From the NCBI RefSeq assembly GCF_029962835.1, contig NC_080584.1, positions 79,264,862-79,328,861 of the forward strand: DNA of 64,000 nt, written 5' to 3'. Both the position numbers and the translations under genes were made by a program. Under the pieces are notes generated by a model. The model ran no database searches. It was not told the DNA's origin and saw nothing but the letters and a program-made list of their open reading frames with translations. Positions 11,172-22,822 of this stretch are shown here, in pieces. Source of the stretch: Magnolia sinica. Taxonomy: Eukaryota > Streptophyta > Magnoliopsida > Magnoliales > Magnoliaceae. Position 1 is the first letter of the stretch. The number at the start of each line of letters is the position of its first letter.

Positions 11172-12689
11172 TATTGAGGGTCAAATATTATATATCAGAC
11201 CCCAGTTATTGCCTGATTTTACGTACATGATAATGCTTAATGTCATATTTTAATTGTGTTTTTATTGCAGGATGTAATCAGGAGCGTGGACTGAAAAATA
11301 GTACTAAAAGTGTGGATTTGATACTCCGAAGTCACCAAAGCAAGGGACGCACTCCAGAGAACCAAGAATGAAGAATTTACATACCAGGGATCCGAGGAAA
11401 TCAAGTCATTCATGTTAAAGAGGCCTGAAATTGGTGAAGAATGCAAGATCACATAGTTCCCGCCATCTGATTGGCTCAAAACTTCATACATGGGTTGAGG
11501 GCCATAAATTAACCGTACATATCAAATTTCAGCCCTTGGATCACTATGAAAGTGGCCCAACAGTTAGATCAGCCATAAAACAGCGATTTGGGGCCCACCT
11601 GATATCTGGATATACTTTAATTTTGGTTATAACCCTTTAAATTAGAGGGTAAGACTATAGATGGAGTGGATCTCCCAGAAACATCACCGTGAACCCCACA
11701 TGAGTCAGGGTGTGCACGGTGCACAAGTGCTCCAGATGTGCACGACAGCTGCACCTCCTTCCAAAACGGGCTGGTCCCGTGACCAAGTCAAAAACGGCAA
11801 CTGCCATTTTATTTCTTACGCAAACAGTGGCGCGGAGGCCAATTGCGGAAGCCGGAGGGCCACCATCATGGCCCACATGAGAGATCCACACCGTTCATTA
11901 GCTAGCCTGGACGAATCCGTCCTAACCCAAGAAAATTTAGGAAAAATAGTAAGCAGGTACACATGCACTGTTCAGCCAAAGTTAGCTTCTGCACTGCAAC
12001 ATTAACAGGAAACTGACCGTTTAAGGGACGTTGTGGCCCACCATCATGGATCATCTGTCCAATCCAACCCGTTCATCACGCATAGGGGCGAAAACCAGTC
12101 AAACCCATGTTGAATTTGGGTAATATCACACTAGCACATTCCCGCTACAGAGGTAACAAGAAGACTGTTTTGCAGCGTTCAAAATAGTGCAGCATGATTG
12201 AATTCAGTGGACCGCATCAAAAGCAATCCAAAAGCAGTCATTTCTGACCGAAATTTCAAGAGGAATCTAGTGGATGGAATGGATTTCTCAAAACAACATC
12301 GAAGTGGGCCCCACCAACTTCGAGAGAGAACCCCTCTTGCGCAGGCCTTATTTTTCGCGTCCGGACGAGTCCGGGATTTGCGGGGAGTAGTGGGTCACGA
12401 TCGTTAATCTTTTGAGTGATCCAGACCGTCCAATGTGTCCACAGGGAGGCCAATACCTTAGCGAAGATTTCAAAATTGATAGATAGGTTGATATCGCGCC
12501 GCAAATATGCTCCAAACGCAAGACGTTTTGCGCTTTCGCTGCGCATACGAACTCTGCTGCGTAAACAGCTTTCATCCAATTTCCACGACACTAGCTCTTT
12601 CCTCTTGTGCGTGAGAGCTCTCCAACGACGGTAATAGCCTATAAAAGAAAGAGGAAAGGGACAAGAAAGGGATCTTTTGGACGATTGCA

Positions 12690-12771
<82 letters not shown>

Positions 12772-13564
12772 GTTGTGGGAGGGGACCCTGCCACTATGGG
12801 CCCTCCAGCTGCATTATGTCAGGCTAAACCTTACAGCTAGGGCTAAGACGTGAAGCTTGTGGTGTGATGGGAACGATTCTATGGTTTGGATTCATGTTAT
12901 GGCTTTGATTCATGTTAGACTAAATTGTTGTTGATTTAGTTGATTAATAGGAATGCTTCCAGTTTTTAATGGTTTGTTGTGACTGAAATTACAATAGATC
13001 TGCGATAGCTTTGAGTATGTTCTTAGCGTTATAGGGTTTATGAATTTGGAAACCCTGTTGTTCACCATCGTCTCCTGGGCATGGTTGGATGATAGAACTC
13101 TTCCTGACATTCATACATCACTTAGATTGGCTGTGAATTGGTTTAATTCTATTGTTGCTTTGTCTCATGGCCATGGTTTTGTGATGGAATCCACTCTAAT
13201 TTACACCCGTCTGATCTCTTAAAAACTAGATTAAATAAAGTTAAGAATTGATTTTCAGGCTATATTTTCCAACTGGATGAAGATGGGACTCGAAGTCCAG
13301 TTGAGTTCATGAATCGACCGTAGATCTCCCTGATCTCTACAAATGGATCCTCTGAATCCCTAGTTTCTTATCTCTGATTTCTCTTAAGTTTTACATTAAT
13401 CTCTCACCATTATTCATCAATTTATATTTGATTTAGATTTCATCTTAGGCTAGTTCTATTTCTACCTAGTTTCACGTAACGTACAAGTATCAGTCCCTTG
13501 GGATTCGACCTCAGTCTCACCAAGTTTATTACTACATCACAACCCTGCACTTGGGGAGTGAACA
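11172..13564 (+). mobile_element. Solo LTR of the same Athila-type family (copy 2)
   Basis: It begins TATTGAGGGTC and ends GGGGAGTGAACA, flanked by cacac at 11167-11171 and 13565-13569. It shares sequence throughout with copy 1 and with the full-length element, and is longer (2393 bp) partly because of a (GA)n tract at 12692-12768. The first dinucleotide is TA instead of the TG seen in copy 1. No internal sequence is present, so it is a solo LTR. Confidence 0.88.
12692..12768. repeat. (GA)n microsatellite in solo LTR copy 2
   Basis: About 38 uninterrupted GA units. The related LTR copy 1 has only a short gggagagagagaaag at about 7311-7325 in the corresponding place, so this tract expanded after insertion or in its source copy. 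Confidence 0.95.
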
Positions 13565-13860
13565 CACACCCCGCGTATTTGGTTTAATCAAGGAAACATT
13601 TGCCATATCATGGCCAGTACGCCTTGTGGAGGAATCAATTCAAGCTCAGACAGAATATTCTATACGCAACCCCGTCTCTTGCGAAAGCATTCAGGCTGTC
13701 ATTGATCGAAACGCTATATAAGATCTGCTTGATAGACAATCCCACATGATGAAATAGTTGGATATGTGTGAAGTCCGTCTTCTGGAGATCAAAACCATGC
13801 TGACAACTCTACATAATGATACACAACAAATTTTGAATGTCCTGCCAGCACTGTAGAGGT
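13565..13860 (+). pseudogene. Extra ORF of the copia element (second part)
   Basis: Reading resumes after the solo LTR with 'VFGLIKETFAISWPVRLVEE' and later 'VSCESIQAVIDRNAI', interrupted by stops (about 13719 and 13756). It then runs through a helical stretch 'LLEIKTMLTTLHNDTQQ' to a stop near 13855. The tail looks like the variable coiled C-terminus often seen after plant transposon-like domains. The frame does not join exactly to the part before 11172, so at least one indel is present. Confidence 0.45.
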
Positions 13861-14644
13861 TGTCGATTGTCTATAGAATGTCCAATGCATTACAGACCTG
13901 GATTCTCACTGAAATGCTGAGGGCATAAAAAAAATTTTGAATGCTCTTCACTCGTACATAGGTGTGATGCATTACTAACTTATAAAGCTCAAAAGTTTTT
14001 TTTTTTTTTTTTTGTATAATAACCTCTAAGTAAGGAAGACTTAGTCTTTTGATGGTTTTTCATTCTACTATTGCCGAACTGGGGTAGCTTGTGTTTTGAA
14101 CATCTTGAATGTGGCTGGATATAATTCATATTTCTTACTGCCATAATTATGTGTTAAGATCCCCTAGTTTATCTAGTTTTTGCTATGGAATGCATGTGAT
14201 TTTCATGACTACTTTATCTGAGTTTATCCTTTCTCTATGTGATCTGTTATGCATACATAGTTACTACAAATGATATGTGATTAATCAACCGTTTAACCAT
14301 TATACATCTATCTGATATATGCATGAATATTGGCTCTCCCATAGGTCTTTAAACTTCAGTCAATATCAACTGCTATATCTTTGTTAATGACTGAAAAAAA
14401 GGTGGAGAACGTTTCAAACACCCCGAACGGAAAATTGTATATCTGCTTGAATGGTGTTGCAGGTGTTAGGGGGAGCAGTTGCACCAAGATAGGGGGAGTT
14501 TGCAGTTAGGGGGAGCAAATACTAGGTTGTGTACATGGGTTCTCTAGAAATTGTAAAATTATGTAAAATGTATGTACACACAAATTAGGATATGTTTGTC
14601 TAGATATAGTTCTAGGGTGTTTTGGTATTTTGTTACGTAATTGA
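13861..14644 (+). other. Copia 3' internal noncoding region
   Basis: AT-rich, with a T-run at about 13987 and three repeats of 'gggggag' (14468-14512) near its end. No coding similarity is seen. Confidence 0.5.
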
Positions 14645-14657
14645 CAAAGGGGGAGAT
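14645..14657 (+). other. Copia polypurine tract
   Basis: The run caaagggggagat sits immediately before TGAAAGTGCCC of the 3' LTR, the normal position and sequence style for plus-strand priming in copia elements. Confidence 0.75.
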
Positions 14658-15128
14658 TGAAAGTGCCCTGGTTTGTCAATTAGCGTGAGTGTTGAGTTCG
14701 ACAGACCGCAGAGCCTCATAGGAAGATCAATTCAAGCGTCTGTCAACCGAGATGTGTGCAAGCTTACCTCAGGTAAATCAAAGCCTCACATCCCATGTCC
14801 TAAAATACCAGGTATATAAAACCCTTAAAATAAACTAGAATATCATAGGGTTCTTAGTTAAGAAAACTTTTTCAAAATCAGAAAATTCTCTGAGTTTTCT
14901 TGCTTTATCGATTTTATCGATACACTTCTCGATAGAATCGACCTGTGTTGTCGCTATCCTCGATGCTTAAACTATATCATCGAAATGAGGACAAAATATG
15001 TCCAGCAACCACATACTCATCTGCACTAATTTATCGATGTATCGATATGCCTATCGATATCATCGATATTTGAATCTCGAGTCCATCAAAGGTGACTCGA
15101 TAATATCGACAGACAGATCTCTGGTGCC
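14658..15128 (+). repeat. Copia 3' LTR, left part
   Basis: This matches the 5' LTR from its first base (3164) to about 3638 (cagatctccggcgcc versus cagatctctggtgcc). At that point the full-length Athila element is inserted. The final five bases, gtgcc, are the target duplication. Confidence 0.88.
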
Positions 15129-17305
15129 TATTCACTCCCCAAGTATAGGGTTATGATGTAGTAATAAACTCGGTAAGACCGAGGTCGAATCCACAGGGAC
15201 TGAAACTTGTACGTTTCCTGAAACTAGGTAGAAATAGAACTAGCCTAAGATGCAATCAAACTCAAATGTAAATTGATGAATAATGGTGAGAGATTAATGT
15301 AAAACTTAAGGAATTCAGAGGAAGGAAACTAGGGATTCAGAGGATCCACTTATAGAGATCAGAGAGATCTTATACCTGCTTCAAAAATCATGAAAATCAA
15401 CTAGACTTTCTTTGATATAGTTTTCAAGAGATGACAGGTATGTGAATTAGAATGGATTCCATCACCAAACCATGCCCAGGAGACAAAGTAGACAACAGAA
15501 TTAAACTAATTACCAACCAACCAATAATGTATGAAGTTCAGGAAGGGTACTGCCATCCTACCATGCCCATGGAACAATGATGAACAACAGGGCTTCCTGA
15601 CTTCATAAACATAAAAAGGGAAAAGAAATACTCAAAGCCATTGCAAACCCATTATAATTTTAGTCACAACAGACCGTTAAAGACTTAAAAATATTTCTTT
15701 TATAATCAACTAAATCAAATTCAGTTTATGGATTTTAAATTAAAGGCACAAAATAGAATCTCCCATCTCGCTACAGGCTTCACCTCTTAGCCCTAGCTGA
15801 GAGGTTTAGCCACACATGAATGGGCTGAACAAAGCAACAAGATAAAAATAAAAAGAGAAAGAAAAGAACAAGAAGGACAGAGAGAACCAAATCTCAATCC
15901 TCTTCCAGCTTCTCGTTCCTGCCAGCTTCCAATCCCATCCTTTCACGGCTACCTCTTCTCCTCTCAAAACCGTGCTCACGTTACAGCCGCAAAGCCTCTC
16001 TTTTAAAGACAAAAAACTCTTCCCGGAACTGCTGTGGAGTCCTAAAAGAATTAGGCTGCGGAAGCTGGAGACTCCCTGTAGAAGTCTCGGTTGGATGGTG
16101 CGGACGGAGGTTTTTGGAGAGAGACCTTGCTGGAGTCGGACTTCACGCATGCCCTCTGCTGCGAGATACCTCACGCAGTCAGGAATTCGACGTCTCCACT
16201 CTTCTTCTTCTTTGCTTTCTTTCCAAAAGGACAGCATCCTCGGGGGGTGTTTTGACAGACCTACATGATGAACGGTTCAGATCGTCCGTCCGATCGCCCC
16301 TAAGGGCGCACAACCTACCGTAAAATCCGGACAGCGTTCGGCGCAAAAACAGGGCCTGCGTATCGTTACGTTGTGACGATGGTGGGGCCCACTTTACTGG
16401 TGGTTTGGGAAATCCATGCTGTCCATTGGGTTTGCAGTCGAATTTCGGTGCAGAGGGAGATGATTTTTACTTCTGATACTGTGGCCCACTGACTCTGTTC
16501 TTCAGCCGTCCGACCGGCGTTTGGACTCCCTGCATATGCACTGCTTTCGTGAAAATCGGACCTAGATCAGTGTGCGATCGGTTTGACCTCCTGATCACAT
16601 TGAACGGTGCGGATCATGAAAACGCACGCTGATATTGGCCCACCTGCAAAGCCTGTTGCGAATTAACGTCTCTGTTTCCTTGTTAAACACGGACGTCGGG
16701 TCAGCGCCTGCTGACCGACTCCATCTGTTCGATGCACGACGAGTGCATGATTCCTCTGTACGCCACTCGCATACAATGGACCCCACCTTGATGTATATGC
16801 AAAATCCAATCCATCCATCCATTTTGTCAACTCATTTAACGCGTAGATACCAACTTTTAAGCATATCCAGATAGCAGGTGGGCCCCAAATCAAGGGTTTA
16901 TGGGGTGATCTATCCGTTGGGACACTTGCACAGGGATTGAACGGATGAAATTTGATGTGTACGATTAATTTATGGTCCTCGGTCGATGTATGAATTTTCG
17001 AGCTGAACGGATGGTGGGAACCCTATGATCTTGCATTCTGGATGTCCTTCGGGCCACTTGAGCTTCAGTTTCTCGATTTTCTTGAATCCCTGACGTGCAC
17101 ATCCGTCGATCTTGGTCTCCTAGGGTCCGTCACTTGCCTTGGTGATTTCAGACCGTTAAATCTATGCTTTTAGTACCTTTTCCCAGTCCAGGCTCGTAAA
17201 TACGCCCTGCACCACAAACATGATTAAATCAGGCCGATAAACAGTACTATGTTTGTAAATCCTGGCAATAACTAGGGTCTGATATGCGATATTCGACCCT
17301 CAACA
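15129..17305 (-). repeat. Athila 3' LTR
   Basis: On the element strand it runs TGTTGAGGGTC...GGAGTGAATA: the inner end is standard and the outer end reads TA instead of CA. It is nearly identical to 24742-26919. In about the first 300 bp I count eleven differences from the other LTR, all transitions. The open frames inside are conserved simply because the LTRs are duplicates; no gene is supported. Confidence 0.92.
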
Positions 17306-17345
17306 CAACCCCCAACCAGCATCTTGCTAGTCCCGAGCAAGGTAT
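17306..17345 (-). other. Athila polypurine tract region
   Basis: On the minus strand the sequence GCTGGTTGGGGGTTG precedes the 3' LTR start. Just upstream is the near-palindrome TTGCTCGGGACTAGCAA (on plus, ttgctagtcccgagcaa, 17324-17340). Confidence 0.6.
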
Positions 17346-18657
17346 GCGAAAAATAAGTTGAGAATTACAGGACAATCTTTATGAACTCAAGTGATTTTTT
17401 AAAACGCAATCTAGATTCGAAAATTCTAAGATGCATGAATGTTGGGCATTACTTCCTCCTGGAATCGAGTGCACAATAAATTTCATAATCAACTTTAAAG
17501 TATTTATGCATTAATTAGAACAATTCTAAACAATGAGTACCATGAGTGTATAATGAAATCTCGACTTATCATCATTAAGAAATCCAATAGATAATTTCTA
17601 TGATAACATTGATAATCAAAACAGTATTTAGGACACTCAAAACCTAAACCAGAATTTGCCTTACAATTCTTCTTTTTTATTCTTCCCACTTTTGATTTTT
17701 TTCATCGAGGGAGAGGAGAATCGAATCTGCACTTATAGGGAGCAAACCTATGGTGAAGATTATTCGCCTAACTTTTTCCAAAGGTATCTCTTTTTTTTCT
17801 TTTTTTTTTTCAATTGATCATGACGGGCAAATTTTCCAAGCTGGTTCCTTACATGCTTAGTGATTACCAAGTTAACCCTTTAATATCAAATTGAAATCTT
17901 AATGTGAAAGCGAGATGTGACATGTGAAATCATAACTCAATCAATGTTTAAAACTTCTAATTATAGATTAACACTTCAAACTTAATTGTGAAATCTAATA
18001 TAATAGATAACTGAATCTAAGAGTCATAAATTACCAACTTCACTTATCTTGTAATTCTAAATCCAAGATGGTTGTCAAAATCACTTCGAATTCAATAAAA
18101 TGTCAGAAAATTTTTAAAATTTTCACAACTTTCACAACTTTTGTTCAAGACCAAGAAAACGCTGATTAGGTCACCTAGTCTCCCACCCACAATCTAAAAT
18201 CTACATTGTCCTCAATGTAAAAGATATGAGCGTGCAATGCACTTGGGACAACGAAAAGTGAATATGAAGTGATGGGAAGTTAGTACCTGGATGATGAATC
18301 GAGAGACACTTTCCAAGAGATCGGAACATGGGCATCGATCAGCGCGAGAGAGAAGGCAACACAAAATAACAAAAATAAAATCCTACCTATACCACTTTCG
18401 TAGGTGCTCTCGATTGCATTTAGCGTATGTAACAAGCCTTTAAACCCCTAGGTTACCCCTAGTGGACGAGTTGTAGTCTCGTGAGGGTTTGCAGTAATGT
18501 TACCCACAAACATTGAACTAAAAAAAATGAAATGAAATGAAGAGCTGGGTTGCCTCCCAGGAGCGCTAAGTTTACCGTCTTCAGCCAGACAAATAAAGCA
18601 ACTACCCTAGTCTTATAAAAGCGATAAACCTACCTATACCTCCATCAGACTAGGAGA
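17346..18657 (-). other. Athila 3' internal noncoding region
   Basis: About 1.3 kb of AT-rich sequence between integrase and the 3' LTR. I see no env-like ORF or other coding similarity here. Athila relatives sometimes carry an env-like ORF in this position. Confidence 0.5.
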
Positions 18658-19800
18658 TTAATCTTGGTAAACAGGAGCAGTCAGGGGCATGGACATGTCC
18701 TCTGAATCAAATTTCTCGACAAATGGTTTCAATCGATGTCCATTGACTTTAAACTCCTTGCCATTGTCGGGATCTCTTATCTCAACGGCCTCATGAGGAA
18801 AAACAGTAACAACAATGTAAGGGCCGGTCCAACGAGATTGAAGCTTACTCGGAAAGAGATGTAATCGAGAATTGTACAAAAGGACCTTCTGACCAGGCGT
18901 GAATGATTTTCGCAAAATGTGTTGGTCATGAAATGCTTTCATCTTGTCCTTGTAAATTCTCGAATTATCGAACGCATCATTCCGGATTTCCTCAAGTTTA
19001 TTCAATTGAAGTTTGCGTAGCGAGCCAGCGTTGTCCAGATTGAAATTAAGATTTTTGATCGCCCAATACACTTTATGTTCCAGCTCCACAGGCAAGTGAC
19101 AAGCTTTCCCATAGACAAGTCTAAAGGGAGACATTCCAATAGGGGTTTTAAAGGCAGTACGGTATGCCCATAAGGCATCGGTCAATCGGATTGACCAATA
19201 CTTACGATCAGGGTTAACCGTTTTCTCCAAAATGTGTTTAATTTTCCTATTAGAAATCTCGGCTTGCCACTTGTCTGTGGGTAGTATGGGGTGCTCACCC
19301 TATGAGAGATACCGTATTTCTTCATTAAGCTCTCAAATGGTTTATTACAAAAGTGTGAGCCCCCATCACTAATGATGGCTCAAGGCGTTCCGAATCGAGA
19401 AAGGATGTTTTCTTTTAGAAATTTAATGACCGTGCGATGGTCATTAGTTCGACATGGAATCGCTTCGACCCATTTAGTGACATAATCCATGGTGAGCAAA
19501 ATGTACAGATTTCCAAACGATTGGGGGAATGGTCCTATGAAATCGATGCCCCAGCAATCAAATGCTTCAATGATAAGGATGGGATTCAAAGGCATCATAT
19601 TTTAACGAGACAATGCTCTCAATTTCTGACAATGCTCACAAGCTTTGCAAAACTCATGAGTGTCCCTAAACATAGTGGGCCAGTAAAAGCCACACTGCAG
19701 AATCTTGGCCGTGGTCTTTTTAGCAGAAAAGTGACTACCACAGGCCTGTGAGTGACAGAAGGAGATGACGCTCTGATGCTCATCGTCTGGTACACATCTC
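18658..19800 (-). pseudogene. Athila integrase (broken)
   Basis: The zinc-binding part reads with two His ('CHSQACGSHFSAKKTT') and 'CKACEHC'. The core has the first Asp in '[13 protein letters not shown]', the second in 'IISDGGSHFCN', then '[10 protein letters not shown]', and the conserved '[20 protein letters not shown]'. The C-terminal part has '[16 protein letters not shown]'. Damage: stops before 'NMMPLNPI' (about 19601) and after 'RFGTP' (about 19379), and a one-base loss near 19272 that shifts the frame just before the catalytic Glu region. Integrase would insert element DNA into the chromosome; this one is not functional. Confidence 0.9.
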
Positions 19801-21404
19801 CTTAGGATTTGGTCTGGGCAATATTTAAATAAATAAGGATCATCCTAGAAAAAGTTGCGCACCTCGGTGAAGAATTTCTTCTTATCTTGCGCAGTCCATT
19901 GTGTCGGTATGGCACCTGTAGCAAGATAATTAGCAATATCAGCGAACCAAGGTGAATGGGAGACTCTGAACAGTTGTTCATCAGGGAACATGTCGTTGAT
20001 ATAGGTCCTCTCAAGGGAATCAGAGGTATTAAGGCGAGAAAGGTGATCGGCCACAATATTTTCTACTCCCTTTTTATCTTTAATTTCCAAATCAAATTCT
20101 TGGAGTAGAAGGATCCATCGTATCAGGCGGGGCTTAGAATCATTCTTAGAAAGAAGATATTTCAGTACTGCATGATTTGTATAGATAATGATCTTGGATC
20201 CGATCAGGTAGGACCTAAATTTGTCCAAGGCGAACACTACAGCTAAGAGTTCCTTTTCCGTAGTCGAGTAGTTCACCTGGGTAGAATTTAAAGTTCTACT
20301 TGCGTAATGAATGACGTAGGGCCTCTTATCTTTTCTCTGGCCTAGGACCGCCCTAAGAGCATAATCAGAAGCGTCGCACATAAGCTCAAAAGGAAGGTTC
20401 CAGTCGGGTGGCTGCATGATAGGTGCAGTAGTTAACGTGCCCTTAAGCTTGGTGAAAGCTTCCTGGCATTGCTCAGTCCACTTGTACGGAGCATCCTTTT
20501 GAAGAAGATTACATAAAGGACGAGAGAGGAGACTAAAGTCTTTTATGAATCGCCTGTAAAATCCTGCGTGTCCTAAGAAGGATCGCACGTCTCTGATGTT
20601 CTTGGGTGGAGGTAGGTTAGAGATAAGATTAATTTTTGCCTTATCTACCTCGATTCCCTCGGACGAGATGATATGCCCAAGGACAATTCCCTTCTGAACC
20701 ATGAAATGACACTTCTCCCAATTAAGTACCAAGTTCTTTTCTTCACATCTTTTCAGCACACATTTAAGACTTTCCAAGCACTTGCTGAAAGATGGACCGT
20801 AAACAGAAAAATCGTTCATGAAGACCTCTAGATATTGCCCTACCATATCAGAGAAAATACTAAGCATACATCGCTGAAAGGTGGCAGGGGCATTACATAG
20901 TCCGAATGGCATCCTTCGATAGGCAAAGGTGCCGTAGGGACATGTAAATGTGGTCTTTTCCTGGTCTTCAGGGGCTATCTCTATCTGGTTGTAGCCCGAA
21001 TACCCGTCAAGGAAACTGTAATAGGAATGACCAGCTAACCTTTCCAGGATCTGATCAATGAATGGTAAAGGAAAGTGGTCTTTCCTCATGACGGTATTCA
21101 ACTTCCTGTAGTCAATGCACATTCTCCAACTAGTAGTGACTCTAGTTGGCACGAGTTCATTGTTAGCATTGGCTACGATGGTGATTCTAGACTTCTTAGG
21201 GACCACTTGAGTTGGACTCACCCATTGACTATCAGATATAGGGTATATGATACCCACGTCTAATAGTTTAAAAACCTCAACCTTAACCACTTCCTTCATG
21301 TTTGGATTTAGTCTACGTTGTGGTTGCCGAGCAGTTTTTGCATTATCCTCAAGATATATGCAGTGAGTACAAATCGAGGGATCGATTCCCTTAAGGTCCG
21401 CTAT
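19801..21404 (-). pseudogene. Athila reverse transcriptase and RNase H (inactive)
   Basis: RT runs from '[20 protein letters not shown]' through '[11 protein letters not shown]', '[11 protein letters not shown]', '[14 protein letters not shown]' and [10 protein letters not shown]. The family normally has F-[MV]-D-D at that last site, so one catalytic Asp is Asn. RNase H has '[14 protein letters not shown]', '[18 protein letters not shown]', [10 protein letters not shown] (Asp usually found in YTDH) and 'VADHLSRL'. One frame is open from 21299 to 19845, where a stop replaces the Trp of the 'FFWDDPYL' type; the frame upstream is shifted at about 21404. This would copy element RNA to DNA but cannot now. 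Confidence 0.92.
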
Positions 21405-22822
21405 CGTCCACCCAGGGCTCCTTTATGCTCAATGAGAGTAGATATGAGCATACTCTCCTGTTCTTTCTCCAGGTGGGCAGAGATCACTACCGGATAAGTC
21501 TCATCTTGACCTAAATAGGCATATTTTAAATCAGAGGGCAAAGGTTTTAGGTCAAGCTTCGGTGGCTTGAGGTTAGACGGTAGAGGCACTACATCGGCTT
21601 GTGGCAATTCTTCAAATTGTGGCCTCCACCGGTTAACTTCAAGCACCGGTGCAATATCAAGTAAGGCACACGTCTCCCTAATCATGTCATCATCAAAATC
21701 ATGAGAGTGGGCCAGGCACGTCTCTAGATGGTCGGAGGATAAGGTTAGAGGTGTCGTATCTTCCATGAAAGAGTCAATCATGTTAATGTCGTGGAAATCG
21801 TCATCCTCCTCTAAGTTTCTGCCGTTATTGAAAAAGATGTTTGACTCCAATGTCATATTCCCAAAAGACATAGTTATGACACCATTCCTGCAATTGATAA
21901 TTGTATTTGAAGTGGCAAGGAATGGGCGGCCAAGAATGACGGGGATCTGAGTGCTTATGTTATTAATGGGTTCGGTATCCAGGATGATAAAATCTACAGG
22001 GTAGTAAAATCTATCAACTTGGACCAACACATCCTCGTTTATCCCTCTTGGTACACGAACAGAGCGATCAGCAAGTTGTAGTGTGGTTAGGGTGGGTTTT
22101 AATTCACCCAAACCTAACTATTTGTATACCGAGTAGGGAATCAGATTGACGCTCGCTCCTAAGTCAAGAAGTGCGTGATCAATTCGATGGTTCCCGATTA
22201 CACATGATATGGTTGGCCTACCGGGTTCTTTAAATTTCTGTGGCACGTCTTGCTTTAGGATAACACTTAGTTTCCCAGTCAAGAAAATTTTCTTTTGAAT
22301 ACTTTGCCGTCTTTTGGTCGTGCATAAGTCTTTCAGAAATTTGGCATATGAAGGAATCTGTTTCACGACATCAAGTAAAGGAATGTTGACTTTCACTTGT
22401 TTCAACACCTCTAGAATATCCTGAGAGTTAGAGAGAGGTTTTGATGAAACCAACCGTTGGGGGAATGGAGCAACTGGCTTCTCTAGAAGTTCCGGTTCTA
22501 ATTTTTGTGGGGCATCACTAGATCCATCATTGTTGTCCTCTTCTAGTTCTTGAGGCTTTTCAGGCCTAACTGGAAGAGTTTTATCAATGATCTTTTCACT
22601 CCTAAGAGTGGTGATGGATTTAGCGTGCCCCATCTGATTTGAAGAGCTGGGATCATTAATCTCGTATTGCGGTTTAGGATTGGAGAGAGGTTGTGCAGGA
22701 AGCATCCCCTTTTCTATAACCGTCATACGCGAATCTATCTTTTGCATAAAATCTGTAATTCCCCGCATTGCCTGAGTCAGCTCTTGTATGGAATTTTGAA
22801 CCGGTTCCTCTTGAGGTTTCAC
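21401..22822 (-). pseudogene. Athila protease region
   Basis: Two open segments (22822-22118 and 22111-21401) are separated by one stop where 'YSVYKKLGLGELKPT'-type sequence is expected. The aspartic protease motif is DLGASVNLIPYSVYK, with catalytic Asp intact, preceded by 'RRQSIQKKIFLTGKLSVIL' and followed by 'ADRSVRVPRGINEDVLVQVD', 'PVILGRPFLATSNTIINC' and 'GVITMSFGNM'. A one-base frameshift at about 21404 separates it from RT. Confidence 0.88.

Noticed and set aside
11655..12840. Overlapping open frames up to 144 codons on both strands
   Set aside because: They are inside solo LTR copy 2, overlap each other on both strands, and one is made of the (GA)n tract.
15806..16323. Open frames of 69-143 codons on both strands
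   Set aside because: They lie wholly inside the Athila LTR, recur at the same place in the other LTR (25419-26179) and have no recognisable domain. Their conservation reflects LTR identity.
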